A DNA stretch of 64,000 nucleotides, from NCBI GenBank assembly GCA_000320545.1, contig ADNK01002458.1:1-64000 (forward strand). Direction: 5' to 3'. The position numbers and the translations under genes are program-made. Position 1 is the first letter of the stretch. The number at the start of each line of letters is the position of its first letter. Positions 40,201 to 52,155 of this stretch are shown piece after piece. The stretch comes from Bigelowiella natans CCMP2755 (Eukaryota; Cercozoa; Chlorarachniophyceae). The notes below the pieces were generated by a model, which worked only from the letters and a program-made list of their open reading frames with translations, was not told where the DNA came from and did no database searches.

Positions 40201-43200
40201 CAAGCAGTCCCTTTGGTAAGGGAAATATCGTAGCGACCGATGAATTACTGATCGAAGCTGTGCGTCTATGGTCTCTCGAGGGATCTTACACCCAGCTTGT
40301 TCCTCCCACAGGGGATGGAAAAGAGCTACAGCCTAAGACGGAATTAGGCTTTGCAAACCCAGGGCACTTCTCCAATCAATTTACGGCTTCTATGTGGATC
40401 TTCTTGAAGAAGGAGCCAAGCAAGAAATCGACGGCAGCTCCTCGTGCTATCTTACACCGAGGTTATCATATCACCACAGGAGACCCATCTCCACAAAAAT
40501 TCGCGTTCCGCCGAGTGAAGCACGATACTTCACGCATGTTGTTCATGATACTGATGGATGCTCGAGATAACTATATCCAGGTACACTGTGATGCCTCCAG
40601 CCACGGCGCAGCTCATATCATCAAGAGTAAAAAACAGGTTCCAGTGAGGAAATGGACGCACGTAGCTGTGGTGTGTAGAGGGCATGCAATCGAAATCTTC
40701 ATTGACGGCAAGATAGATTTCAAGGGCAATCTCCAAAGACCAATGGCAGGTAACGTTGACCCTATAATACTTGGGCGACCCACACCAGGATTTCGTGCAG
40801 CTGGTCTGCCACCTTCTAGGCCTGGTGCTCCAACTAATGCAGCAACACCCGAAGCACAGATGCAAAGCGTTGAGGCTGTGGTCAAGGACGTACGATGGTA
40901 CGTGCGAGATCTTTCTGAGAAGGGCGTAAAGGCTATCATGGAAGATTGCAAGCCGAACAACCGGAAAAGATCTTCGCAGAAAAACTTCACGCTACAATCA
41001 CCTAGCAGTTTGGGTGGTGATTTCAAATCTCCAAATATGATTAACGAAGCTCATCTAGATGCAATAGATGCACTCTGCACAGGGAGAAGGGTGGCAATCG
41101 AGAGTGCGGACAGCAGCAGCAGCAGCAGCAACAACAGCAGCAATGCGGGAGGTGATGTAAATCCAAGCATATGGAAACACTGGCACCAGTGGACACCGAG
41201 AATGGACATGCAGCTCATGAGGCTATTCACCGAGATCGCTGAACACCGACAAAAGGCCATGGGCATCTTCAAGCGAGGCGCCTTGCCAAGCCTGATAAAC
41301 CTACCTGCAAGGATGGTAGAAATACCAGACAAGCTACTTCGCCCCTACCCTCTCCTGAGAGGTATTCCAAGGGAGTGCCTCAGGATGCGCTTCCTCTTTA
41401 TACAGATTCTGAATGTCCGCATATTGTCTGTGCTCCCGATGGTGGATTTTTCGCAGGCTCTGTCCCCTTGGAGCCTAGCCCACCGACTCTCTGCTCTTAG
41501 TCACCTGATCTTCCTCGAGATCAAAAACATTGCATGGACTCATATTCTCCAGCAAACAGCGACTGGTCGTGGTCACTACGTCAATATCAATCTCCCTCGT
41601 GCAAAGAAGGCACAAGAGCGTGGCGACACCAGCGGGCGCAAATCTGTTTTCTTCCAGCTCTATCTTCAGCTGCACTTCGTAAAGCCCTCCCTGCTCCGTG
41701 TGGATGGGGGTAGTAGGCCTTGGGTGGTCAGCTATGCAGGATTCGGAGGCCAAGACGCTGGTGGGTTGTTCCGTGATTCTGTCTCGACACTGTGCACAGA
41801 GCTGCAAAGCAAATGGGTGCCGCTCTTCATACCAGTGCCCAACTCCAGGGATGGGGGTGTCGGGGATAACCAAGAGAAATGGCTGCCGAACCCCTCCTCC
41901 CGCTCCGCACTCCACATCTCCAACTATGCTTTTGTCGGAAAGCTGATGGGAATTGCAGTAAGGGGCTCTCACATGCTTAATCTTGATCTACCCTCCCTGG
42001 TATGGAAGCCTCTAGTGGGTGATACGGTCACCATGAGCGATGTTAAGGCGGTGGACGTCATTGCACATGGAAGGATAGAATCTCTTGCCAAGGCACTCGT
42101 CTCTGCTAATGCTGCTGCTACTTCTGGGTAAAGATTAGTAGTAAGAAGGAGGAGGAGGAGGAGGGGTTCAAGAATAACATCAAAAAGAACATCAACAATA
42201 TCACATCGTCATCATCATCATTATTTGTTTTAAGCGCTTGTGGTTTCTTTCTACTAGGAGCATTAATAAGGAGAGTTACATGGATCTTGTTCCGAACAAG
42301 TTTATCATGATAGGTTATGATGGCAAGGAGGTAAACATACAATATCCACAACAATAACAACAACAATACGAAAGATATGTTTAAAATTCACAGCGTAGTC
42401 ATCATCATCATAATCATCATCATCATCATCGTTACACCTTATTATTATTATCATCATTGCCTCACCTACTTAGGTCGAGCTCAAGGAAGATGGGAAAAAC
42501 ATTGATAATACATGGGAAACCCGTGAGGAGTATCTTTCCCTCCTCAAACAGGCCAAGCTAGCTGAAGTGCGCCCTCAGGCACAGGTGGTGGTCCATTGTA
42601 GTACTACTACTAGTAGTAGTAGTAGTAGTAGTAGAAGTAGTTGTAGTAGTTGTAGTAGTAGTGGTACTATGATTTACTACTCACATCATCATTATTTTAA
42701 CTTTACCTCTTCCACCTCATAGTAGTAGTAGTAGTAGTAGTATCGTGTTGTTTCCGCTGGGACTGTGGTTCATTTATTCATTGATTGATTCATTATCTTG
42801 ATCATCTTGTTATTGATTCACAGGCGATCAGGAAAGGATTAGGCACCATTGTTCCTATCCAACTCCTACCTCTCTTCACGTGGCAGGAACTGGAAATGAT
42901 GGTATTATTATCATATAAGAGCGAACGGCGACAAACAACGACGATGATCATCAACGAACCGAAGAAGAAGAAGAAGAAGAGAGAGAGAGACGAAGAAGAT
43001 GATGGCTGACGAGAATAACCCAGAATAAATGTTTCTTAATATTATTCATTCATTGGACGACTCCTTCGTACTATTCTTATGCTTCAAGAAATGTTCGCAT
43101 ATAATAATAATGAATAATAATAACATATGGTCATCTAGGTTTGTGGGAAACGGGAGATAGACATCGATTATCTAAGGGTAATAAGTTTTAATTCATTAAC

Positions 43201-43256
43201 ACATGCAATAACGATGTTGATTATAGATGTTCGATATTTATCCTTTAAAAAATAGT

Positions 43257-43293
<37 letters not shown>

Positions 43294-44063
43294 GGGGTCT
43301 TGCATTACTCATCTCTCCCTCCTCCCTCCCTACTTCCTACAACTCCTGAAAGGCAAACACTCGATACCGTGCTCCTGTGAAAGGAACCGATCCACACGTT
43401 AAGATGCTGTGGGAAGTGTTAGAAGACTTCAATCACGAGGAAAGAAGGCTATTTCTTCGCTTTGTATGGGGACAATCCCGGCTGCCGTACAATCCTGCGG
43501 TAGTAGCAGTAGCAGTAGTAGGAATAGTAGCAGAAACAGCTCACTTCACCACGTTGAGATGATGATGATGATGATGATGATAGTGCTTGCTTGCATTCGA
43601 GTGAAATGAATGGTTGATGCTTCGTGCATTCTAGAACTTGGAAGACAAATAACAATAACTATCCGATTTTTGTTTTCCCTTTCCTTACCACACATTCATC
43701 CCGAAAGAAACCCAACAGGGACACATTTGAAGAATTTTGTCTAACTGCCTTATAAACTCAGGACTTCACCCAAAAGTTTGAAATCTTGTCATCGAGGGAT
43801 AACAACGATGGGGTTCTACCAGTTAGCCGTAAGTTTCAAATCAATCAATCACATTTAATAGTTTTCGTCTACTCTGAAGTGTGATGTTGATGATGTTGTT
43901 TGTTGCTAAAATATTCGCAGATACGTGTTTCTTCTCCGTGGAGCTTCCGCGTTACACGAACAAGGCGTCAATGAGAGAGAAGATTCTCTATGCGATTACT
44001 AATTGCCACTCGATTGACACAGACCATGCAGCACAGAACGTCGATTGGGACGACGAATCTTAA
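28961..44063 (+). CDS. Giant HECT-type E3 ubiquitin ligase (HECTD4/HERC1-like)
   Basis: Sixteen plus-strand exons: 28961-29041, 29119-29253, 29322-29411, 29468-29584, 29689-31619, 31730-32915, 32999-33202, 33276-37428, 37570-42127, 42258-42330, 42474-42584, 42824-42901, 43139-43177, 43353-43499, 43762-43828 and 43921-44063. They give about 4370 residues. In order: an acidic/Ser-rich N-terminus; a CUB-like beta domain (~1010-1105, [14 protein letters not shown]...FGYRCLV); a RanBP2 zinc finger (~2182, WDCQICT...CAMCGTPRP); SPRY (~2360-2545); UBA (~2575-2625); a second CUB-like domain (~3005-3100); a LamG/concanavalin-like domain (~3555-3750); and a C-terminal HECT domain (~3935-4370). HECT hallmarks are [24 protein letters not shown] and [13 protein letters not shown], with the thioester Cys at 43926-43928. 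The enzyme would take ubiquitin from an E2 onto that Cys and pass it to substrates chosen by the other domains. Two exons exceed 4 kb, while the last 2 kb is cut into seven small exons. Confidence 0.96.
43258..43293. repeat. (ATC)n microsatellite in intron
   Basis: Twelve ATC units in the intron 43178-43352, between exons of the HECT domain. Confidence 0.9.
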
Positions 44064-44951
44064 TTCCGTGTAAAGATGATGAAGCTGGCTTAATATGCGC
44101 TCAGCCAGCAATTTACAGCGATATATGTTCTCTTCTATGACCAGCCATGATGTCATCATTACTCGACATTAATTAAGTAAGAGATTGTCTATATGCGCAT
44201 GATACGCGTCGATTGGATATTGCTCATGCCACACGATTTTGATCTAGTGATGCATATAACATGTATGAAACTCTCTTCATTTGTTATTTTTGTGTTAATG
44301 TGCGGCGCCTACGTGACACGCTAGGCACACTAATATCTAGATTGTCTGGTATATGCAATAGATACATCTGGATGTTTCACATGTCCATGCTAGATATAGC
44401 ATATCATCATGCTAGCATGTATTACTAGATAACTAGGGGAGACATCTCTAGCTTAATCAAATATCCAGGCATCAAACGTTAGCAAGCATAATTAGTTAGG
44501 CTAAGCGTGCTTTAGCTAGTTAGGTCACCGTGTGTTTGCCATATATCACATGATCAAGCGGGCAATATGAGAAGAAAAGGACACCCTGATAGCCAAGTAG
44601 CTTGGGCGCTTTGTAGCTCTCTGTTTCTAATAGAAAATGTAGTGCATGACACATGCTAGCCATGACAAGCATGCTAGCATGCAGCATTGCAGTGACTTAT
44701 CATTGCTCTAGATCTAGAGATGCTACACAGCATAGCTAGACATAGCTAGTATAATTGAACGCTTTGCTTAAACAATTGCCGTGTACCGACGTATTTTGTC
44801 ACAAGTATGCTTACACTATGCCTTATCGAGCATCTAGACACGTTAATGAATAAATGTGTGCGTACATATGCAGCTTATTACATACGTCACAACAAACGAA
44901 CCCTGGATCGAGTCATCAATAGCTGAGATATATATTGTATTTTAATTAGTA
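44064..44951. other. Tail-to-tail intergenic region, CTAG-rich
   Basis: Between the 3' ends of the HECT ligase and the ankyrin-repeat gene. It is dense in CTAG, GCTAGC and CATGCTAGC words, notably 44330-44480 and 44640-44760. No exon was found. Confidence 0.55.
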
Positions 44952-46322
44952 TTACTTCTTTAACATTTCTTTCAAATTTTGGATTCCCCCGGATGTCTGA
45001 GCATTATTCCACAACATAGCAAGTATTTGTTCAAGAAGCATAATGATGTATATCATTACGTTTAAACTTGTGCCATGCTATGCGAACGTACAAACTACCT
45101 CAATCCAAGCTTTAAATAACTCTTTTGTAGCTCTAGAGCCACGAATTTGAGCCAGAAGAATCTGAGACATAGAACATAGAATACAAAAATCAATAACTAC
45201 GAACGCACATGTAACTACAAATTGTTATTTGAACGGTGGAGATGGTTAAAATTCGATACTCTCGAAAACCAAAGGCATACCGCATCGTCACCCATAATGT
45301 TGACTCGCATTGGATCAGCCTTTAATTCTAGGAGCCTTGTAAGAAATGGAAACATCCCTGATCCTTCGTTATCGTGAGCACTTTCGCCCTCGCTCTTATC
45401 TCCTCCGGCTCCATCTTCAATAGCTTTCATGTCAAGTTGATCTCCGTTTTCGTCAATTTTCTTGTTCACTATTGAACCTACATCATTATCAATCATCGCG
45501 ATAGGAACTGCAAAGCTAGGCTTAGTAATGACAAGACCTGAAGGATCCAATGGATATCTCCCTACCATGAGCATTAATGGTGTGACCTACAAACACCTCT
45601 TTTTGTTGCTTCCATTTCTTTGCTGGAAATTATGTATCTACCCCTTGAATGTCAGCCTCAGAAGCCAGATTTTTAATGTTTTCCTTCGTTTCGATGGTCA
45701 TTTGCGAGAATTGCTGCAAAATAATTTACATCATCACGATTTTACATTTGTGCTGACATTCTGGAAAATACTTCAAACAATTTCTGACGATCTGCAGATA
45801 CACCATATTGCAGGATCCCTTCAAGCACGTAGTGTAGACCAGTTCTTCCTATGCTATCTTTTGCTATTGGATTCGCTCCTTTTGCTATTAGAAGTTGCAC
45901 CATTCCAAAGCACCCTGCCTGTACGGAATAATCCAAAAATTAGGCGAAGTTCTAAGACGTTCTTTTCTTACTTGGGCAGCTAGAAGCAGTGGAGTAGCAT
46001 AAACCCGATTTCGACAATCAATTCGAACTTCGTGCTCATTGAGTATGTTCCTTACTTCCTTAACAGTCAGTTCCACATAAGCTATATGAATCACAAAAAT
46101 TGTAGCTATTGGGACCTTCAATGCGGATGCTTGCTTTTTGTCGCTTTGGAGGATATCCCTCACACTGGCCTGAGGGACTCCAACAATATCATCCCCAGTC
46201 ATAGGTGAACAAGTGACCAAATCGCATACCAAATCACACAACTTGCGTTGTAGGTCTCCCATTTTCTTACTTCCACTACCGATACCGCTTGGTTTATGTG
46301 TGCTCTGGAGCGTGGTAAACAT
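44952..46322 (-). CDS. Ankyrin-repeat protein
   Basis: Seven minus-strand exons in phase: 46116-46322, 45972-46058, 45772-45918, 45642-45713, 45281-45586, 45100-45162, 44952-44996. They give about 308 residues. Exons 2 and 3 encode ankyrin repeats: RNRVYATPLLLAAQ, then AGCFGMVQLLIAKGANPIAK and DSIGRTGLHYVL. The rest has no motif I recognise; an acidic stretch (DGAGGDKSEGESAHDNEG) sits near the C-terminus. It presumably acts as a protein-binding scaffold; no enzyme domain is visible. I took ATG 46320-46322 as the start because the frame upstream does not continue. An earlier Ser/Pro-rich start near 46532 is possible, but it cannot be spliced in phase. If the last donor is ignored, the protein would end after eight more residues at 45079. 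A divergent partner starts 469 bp away. Confidence 0.78.
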
Positions 46323-46791
46323 GCTGTGTTTCCAGGACGCGACAAGGTATTTATGATTGTCGCAGGACCAAAACCACAAGATATTCCCCCATAATCATCG
46401 GTGACCATGTATAAGTTCAGTAATAATGGGTTTTGAAGCATCAGCATTTTGTCATCTGGAGACCTCGTGGTGATGGTGGTGGTGATGATGATGGTGATGA
46501 TGGTGATGGTGATGGAGATGGTGATGACGCTGCCATGAGGACAACAATAGTATGGATATTGAATGCGTTATCCGTATAATCCATCTACTTTCAACAGAAG
46601 CTTCGCATTCGCAAGTCGTGTGAGGAGGAAAGAGGAGGAGGAGGAGGAGCAGGGATGATTAACGATCTCCTGACTCGTCAGCCACATACATGATTCTTCG
46701 CTTCCTCTTTGTGACGGTAAACATTATCAATTGGGCTTAGAGTCGTAAAGTATGTAGGAACAATTTATCAAGGGCCATTAGAGAGAGGCGC
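46323..46791. promoter_or_regulatory. Divergent intergenic region (shared promoter candidate)
   Basis: 469 bp between the starts of the ankyrin-repeat gene (minus) and the SPRTN-like gene (plus). It includes an imperfect GGTGAT repeat at 46464-46529. No core element can be named. Confidence 0.4.
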
Positions 46792-47429
46792 ATGGGTCAG
46801 CAAGGTTGGATGATGATGATGATTGAACATCAGGGTTGCCTGATGATTATCGGAAATGCTGGTTTGGTACGACCGCGCGATGAAACATTCTCCCTAAGTG
46901 GGTACGAAGAACCGGTGGAGGTGATGATTTTGTGCATCATCATGAATAGCCATAGCGGTCATGAGTGGTGTTGGTCGTTTTTAGGTTCCTGTGGACATAC
47001 ACGATCTTTTCAACATTTACGACCGCGTGTACTTCAGCAGTGCACTCACAAATGCAGGGGTTGAGGTTAAGTGGGGATCTAAGATGATGACAAAGTAATA
47101 AGATTCCATGTGCATAAATGGCCTTCACACTACTATTTAGTCTCATCTTGTTGTTGTTGTTGTTATAATTGTCGGTCATCATCAGGTGTGCTGGGATGTG
47201 TGAATATAAAGGCAGGACAGCCAGCATACAGATCAGACTCTCTCCTTCGCTTCTACAATATCGATCGTACAATCTTAATTTCTATGTTGCATTTCCTTCT
47301 GTTCCTTACTGCAGTGATGCCGCCCCCTCCTCTCAAAATAGAAACGCCGACGTGAAAGATACCCTGCTGCACGAGATGATCCATGCTTATCTCTTTCTGG
47401 ACCACACCGAAACTGACAGGTGAGTCATA

Positions 47430-47465
<36 letters not shown>

Positions 47466-48350
47466 CCAAAGCATGAAGATCATGGGGACGATGACGTTTT
47501 AACGTCGACTCCAAAGAAAACAGAGTGCTTATGATTACAACGAACTAGAGATGGACATGGAGCTCACTTCCACCGACATATGAACAGGATAAACAATATC
47601 AGGTTGGTGGAATTTTCACAAAAACAGGATAGGACAGGAAACACGTTCTCTTTCAGATTTTCCACGTTTACAAACGGGGAGTGAGAATTTTTTGAAAATC
47701 TTGCCTTACGCTTACACACCATAGAAACCCGAACGATCCTTACCGGCCATTTGGAGGCTATAGAATAACAGTATTCCACAGCTTTATCAACGAGGTCCGA
47801 CACCTTCAGGTAATGCTCATGGATGATTAGATTGAATTTGAACATGTTGATGACATATCCTTCGTATTAATATGAGGAGATGATTTTGTATTGAAATCTT
47901 GCAGTAAACGTATTACAATGTGCAACAAAAATGTACTATCTTCCACACTTAGACTCACGTGTGGAAGTGCGAAAAGTGCCATCATGTAATCAGAAGAGCC
48001 ATGAATCGTCCACCCTCTGAAAAGGATTGTCGTGCTTATCGGTGAGAAAACTCGTTGTATGAGCGGAATAAATAGAGATAAACGATGAATTTCCTGTAAA
48101 CATCATATTTTTTTCGTTGCATAACTACCACTCGCTGTTCAGGAAGGATCTCTCGGGCTGGACTTTTAGTATAGACTCGCCACGTAATCGATGCGGAGAT
48201 AGGCGATGCTATGTGCACAACCACATCCGGATGTGTGGGGGAGCTTATAAACGGCTGACTCCAGAGCCTCCTGCAAAGAAAAAGAAAAAAAAATGTAGCA
48301 ATGTTTCCCGACATCTACAGCAAATAGGGCCCTCATCTGGAAAAATCTGA
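46792..48350 (+). CDS. SPRTN: SPRTN/SprT-family DNA-protein crosslink metalloprotease
   Basis: Seven plus-strand exons: 46792-46920, 46985-47094, 47186-47419, 47549-47602, 47725-47809, 47953-48041, 48143-48350. They give about 302 residues. The SprT domain reads DIHDLFNIYDRVYF, VEVKW, CAGMCEYKGRTASIQIRLS and the catalytic LLHEMIHAYLF; HExxH binds zinc, and the third His is in DGHGAHFHRHM. A zinc-ribbon-like segment follows (WKCEKC, then HIRMCGGAYKR). SPRTN-family proteases cut proteins crosslinked to DNA during replication. The tail is a Lys-rich stretch that could be a nuclear signal. No PIP box or UBZ finger is seen, so the protein is much shorter than human SPRTN. A 48-bp in-frame segment (47267-47314) starts GTACAA and ends CTGCAG and may be spliced out. 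The exact N-terminus is uncertain, because several in-frame ATGs lie at 46792-46830. Confidence 0.93.
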
Positions 48351-49482
48351 GGATTTCAACCATCTGAAGGTCTTGATCTACGCGACAGTTATGTTGTACT
48401 TCATGCAGAATGGAAAACAGCAGCACCAGTGCCGTGAGAGCAAGAGATATGTTGATAACAACAAATTCCGACACCATGCACATGTTTGGGTGTGATCGTA
48501 TCGAGTGTGTGCATGTGCGCATGCTAGCATGTTGGATTCATGCTGTCTAAAATGAAAGTCGCTCATCGTTCAATCGACTTTGCTGCTACGTAGCAGTCTG
48601 TAGTGTCTTAGCCAATCTAAGCAATGCTGCATGCATGTGCACAAACATGGGTCGCATATGGATATGCACTACATTGGGATGACCATTGAACAGGACAAAT
48701 TTATTTGATTAACTACACCCGTCTTATACTACTAGACTAGCTAGCTAGCACATGGACACTAAGCGACGTTCATCGTGCACGTACACACATGGCTAGATGG
48801 TGCTGCTGCTTCATTGTTGATCTAAATAAAAGAACAATCTTCGCAACAATTCGATCTTACATCCATCGTCGTGACCATGCGAACCAAAATGCCATGATGA
48901 TGGAAAACGGCAAGCTACGCTCTAGCTGATGCAAGCAAATAACGTGGCTCATACGCAACCATTTTCTTTCACATGTGATGGCATAAAATGCATGCAATTT
49001 TGCATATGAATTCTCGCGCCGTGCCTCCAATGTGATGACACTGCTTCTCTCACCATGATAACATAGACACAAACATCTAAAACACCTGTGCAAATCGTGC
49101 AATCATTCCATTGTTGACTGGACAACATGCAAAACAATGTGCAAGCCGAAATGATGTGCCAAGCTTTGGGAACATCACCGCACTGCTTTCAGTTTTGATA
49201 ATTGCTTACGTCTCATCCTGGATCGCTAACTGCAGTCGCAGATGATTGCTGTGATGCGCTTGCCGATGACACAGTTATCCTCTACATCAGAGGAGGGAAA
49301 ATCGATCAGCTTTGCACCGCTTATGAGAAATTCCTGATGATCATTACAATGCAAGCTAATCAACATCAACATCAATCAGGATCAAGTACATCATCATCAT
49401 CATCATCATTATCATCGCTCATCTTCCTCCTCATCATCATATGACCTTCAATCTACTTGAATGGTCCATCGTATAGACCATT
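48351..49482. other. Intergenic region, no supported gene
   Basis: CTAG- and GCATGC-rich from 48500 to 48800. An open frame at 49202-49444 (plus) starts plausibly but ends in repeat-derived Ser and Ile and joins nothing; it may be a stray exon. Confidence 0.45.
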
Positions 49483-50275
49483 TTAATCGGCGACTTCTTG
49501 CTCGTTAGCATTGAATAAAGTTTCTGCCGACTCGCATAGAAGAGCGCTCGCTTTGTGTATTTCTTGATGAGCTCCCTTAAATGATTTAAGAAGCAATAAG
49601 CAAGCTGCGAGTGAGTTCACGAAGATGACGACGATGATGTAAGCAAGCTGCGAGTGAGTTCACGAAGATGACGACGACGATGATGTAGTACCCAGTGGTG
49701 AGCAAGATGTAGCAGCAGCGCAATAACAGTAGTGGTAGTAGTAGTAGTAGTAGCAGTAGTAGCAGTAGTAGTAGTAGTAGTAATTGAAGTGGTAGCAACA
49801 GTGCTATGCAATATTTCTTCTTCATCATCCTTTATGAACATACAAGTATTAAAATTATTTATATCATTATTACTACTACCTCATTTGTCTGAATGTTGTC
49901 TCTTTTGGTATATAAGGCACATACTGGGGTACCGCTAGATGGTTCCACCTAATCAGATCATTGCTCTTAGTAGTGCGCCAGGTACCAGCAGTACCATTAT
50001 CAGCCATCATGTAAGATCATACGTAGAAGTACAAACACACACACACACACGCACACACCTGCTGCTGCCCTTTTGAGTCTCATCACGAGAAGCAATCGTT
50101 AGCACCACATACTGCTCCATTGATGAACTCTCCCTTTAAGCAGCAAAGCATGGTACTTCACAAATCGTGTATAGATACACATATATAATGTAAATGCAAT
50201 ATTTCATTCCCACAAATCCCGATGATGTAAGTACAAAATACAGAAACATCAGGCTAAACCAAAGGCAAGTATTAC

Positions 50276-50309
<34 letters not shown>

Positions 50310-50629
50310 AAAGCACTAAAATCAATATTGTGATAATGGAGAGGTATCCACCTCAAAATTCTCCTCAGAATGCGTGCGCTCTTCATGGGCTCTTCTTCGT
50401 GAACAATACCGTTTGCGGTGCCGCAGAGTGCTGCTGCTGCTGCTACATCATCGCCCTGACCCTCTTCTATATGAATGCTCATCTTTGCCCAATTGAGGTC
50501 ATTATCATTGGTCTGTTTCCCTTCTTCTTCCTTTTCTTCTTCTTCTAGTTGATGCTTGGTATCATCGTTAATACCACCACCATCATCTTCTCCTACTACT
50601 GAGTACAATTTCTCTATGACCCGCAACAT
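49483..50629 (-). CDS. Possible exons of an unresolved minus-strand gene
   Basis: Three minus-strand segments look coding. 50352-50629 has an acidic linker followed by MSIHIEEGQGDD and ends at a GT donor. 49880-50010 contains RWNHLAVPQYVPYIPKETTF before a GT donor. 49483-49555 ends with the natural-looking tail SAETLFNANEQEVAD and a stop. I could not join them in phase. Trinucleotide repeats fill the spaces, and the plus strand of 49940-50010 is also open, from an ATG to a GT. They may be the 3' part of the gene at 51113-52155. No function is assigned. Confidence 0.3.
49598..49686. repeat. 43/46-bp tandem duplication
   Basis: Copy 1 is 49598-49640 and copy 2 is 49641-49686. They are identical except for one extra GAC unit in copy 2. 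On the minus strand each copy carries the same acceptor-like CACTCGCAG. Confidence 0.9.
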
Positions 50630-51112
50630 CCGGAATGGCCAATGGTATACCGATCTATATTAGACAGCAGCAGCACCAACAGCAGACACAAGGCATGCAA
50701 TGATGGTGATGATGATGGTGATGATGATGACGACTTATGCTAACAACATCACACAACTACTACTTCTTCAGATTTTCCAGATGTGCAATGAAAGAGGATG
50801 GAAGTCCTTGCAAGTCTCTGATGATGATAAAAGAGGAGGAGAAGGAGGAGGAGGAGGAGGAGGAGGAGGAGGATACGACAGAGGGTAGATGTCATTTGCG
50901 CCCAACATGCTTTATGAATCTTCCAGGAAATGTTGATTTAGAAAACAGCAGAGAGCAATCACCAACATGTCTGACGGTGAAGAAATATGGTGTTTGTTCG
51001 AGTAGCAGTAGCAGCAGCAGTAGCAGTAGTAGTAGTAAGAGGGATAAAGATTGAGATGCTTATGGTCCTATCCAAACAAAAAACTACTTACTACCACCAC
51101 CACCACCACCAC

Positions 51113-52155
51113 TACTTGTAGATCTTCTTAACACGAGCTCTCAGCTGAGGGGTTTCGTAGGCGATGATCGTGTTTCTTGCTGCTGCAGTTGATGGTGATG
51201 ATGATAGTATCTTATCGTCGATGGAGACCTGCTTGAACATGTCACCCTCCACTTGCCTGCAATTGTATCATCATCTCTTTTTCATCATCATCATCATCAT
51301 CATCATCGTCATTATCGTCCATTTATGGTAACATTTTGTACTACTACTACTACCTCAGGAGGATATGCAGCTTTGGTAGCTTGAATCGTTCTGCAAGCTT
51401 CACTATCACGACACCATAGTCCATATCCCTGACAACAATCGATGATGCCGATGTTAAGATATGATGAGGTGATGATTATCCTCATCAATACGTGAGGTAA
51501 TGACATCATAATTCCAACCACATTAAACATGTTCGTATGATGAATGCTACTCCTTAATCTTGTACAGCTATCCATATGTGTAGCTGCACTAGCTTTGGTT
51601 TTCCAACGCAGCTTTGCAGGTTGCAGGTTGTTGTTAATATTATTACTCTTCGAGAGGGATGGAGATTTTGACGGGCGGTAGCTTTGCATCAATAGGTACA
51701 AATAGAACGGGTAGCATCCTGGAGGTGATGCTGCTGCAACTGTGGTGATAATCACCCTCATCATCCTCGATGTGAGTTTTGATAGGTAGGACCCGTCGAG
51801 CCACCTTCGGTGTTCGGTCGCTGTCCTCTAAAAGTAGTAACAGATGAATAACATATGTTAAGTAGTCTGAGTGGGAAGGAATAAATGATGGCAACAACGG
51901 CAAAGATTAAACACCGTAATATATAAGAAGGAATAAATGATAACAACGGTAAAGATTATGCACCGTAAATTCCCCGGCGGCGCTTCCTTACCAAAGAGTC
52001 GTTGGCTTCCTGCGTGTGAAAATGATGCCCCATGAAAATGATCAAATGGATGAATACTTTAGACGCAGCACTTGAGCAAAACTTGTGTCTTGAATAAGTT
52101 AAATTACTGACAAATGTAATGTTTTTTTGAATAACGTATGCACAACCTCCGCCAT
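51113..52155 (-). CDS. Unassigned multi-exon protein with a possible ubiquitin-like segment
   Basis: Candidate minus-strand exons are ~52107-52155 (ATG 52153-52155, MAEVVHTLFKKTLHLS), ~52062-52085, 51992-52009, 51647-51827, 51354-51428 and 51116-51256. The last four join in phase when read SQRLF, EDSDRTPKVARRVLP, LPPVKISIPLEE, DYGVVIVKLAERFKLPKLH, VSIDDKIL and RNTIIAYETPQLRARVKK. The order of a strand, a helix and a final IIAYE strand is like the ubiquitin-like insert of USP4/15-type deubiquitinases, but no Cys or His box was found. The link between the first two exons and the rest is not in phase, so the 5' end is uncertain. The frame either stops at 51113 or is spliced onward at 51115 into the segments below 50630. 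The start lies 85 bp from a divergent gene. Confidence 0.45.

Noticed and set aside
43258-43293. Regular repeat array considered as CRISPR or minisatellite
   Set aside because: Perfect ATC units with no spacers; an ordinary microsatellite within an intron.
45079-45099. 21-bp intron at the 3' end of the ankyrin gene
   Set aside because: A longer intron (44997-45099) with a better acceptor keeps the phase and gives a sensible C-terminus, so a 21-bp intron is unnecessary.
50881-50960. Plus-strand TCFMN sequence resembling a USP Cys box
   Set aside because: The flanking GLxNLGN pattern and the His box are missing, and the frame runs from poly-Glu into poly-Ser repeat.
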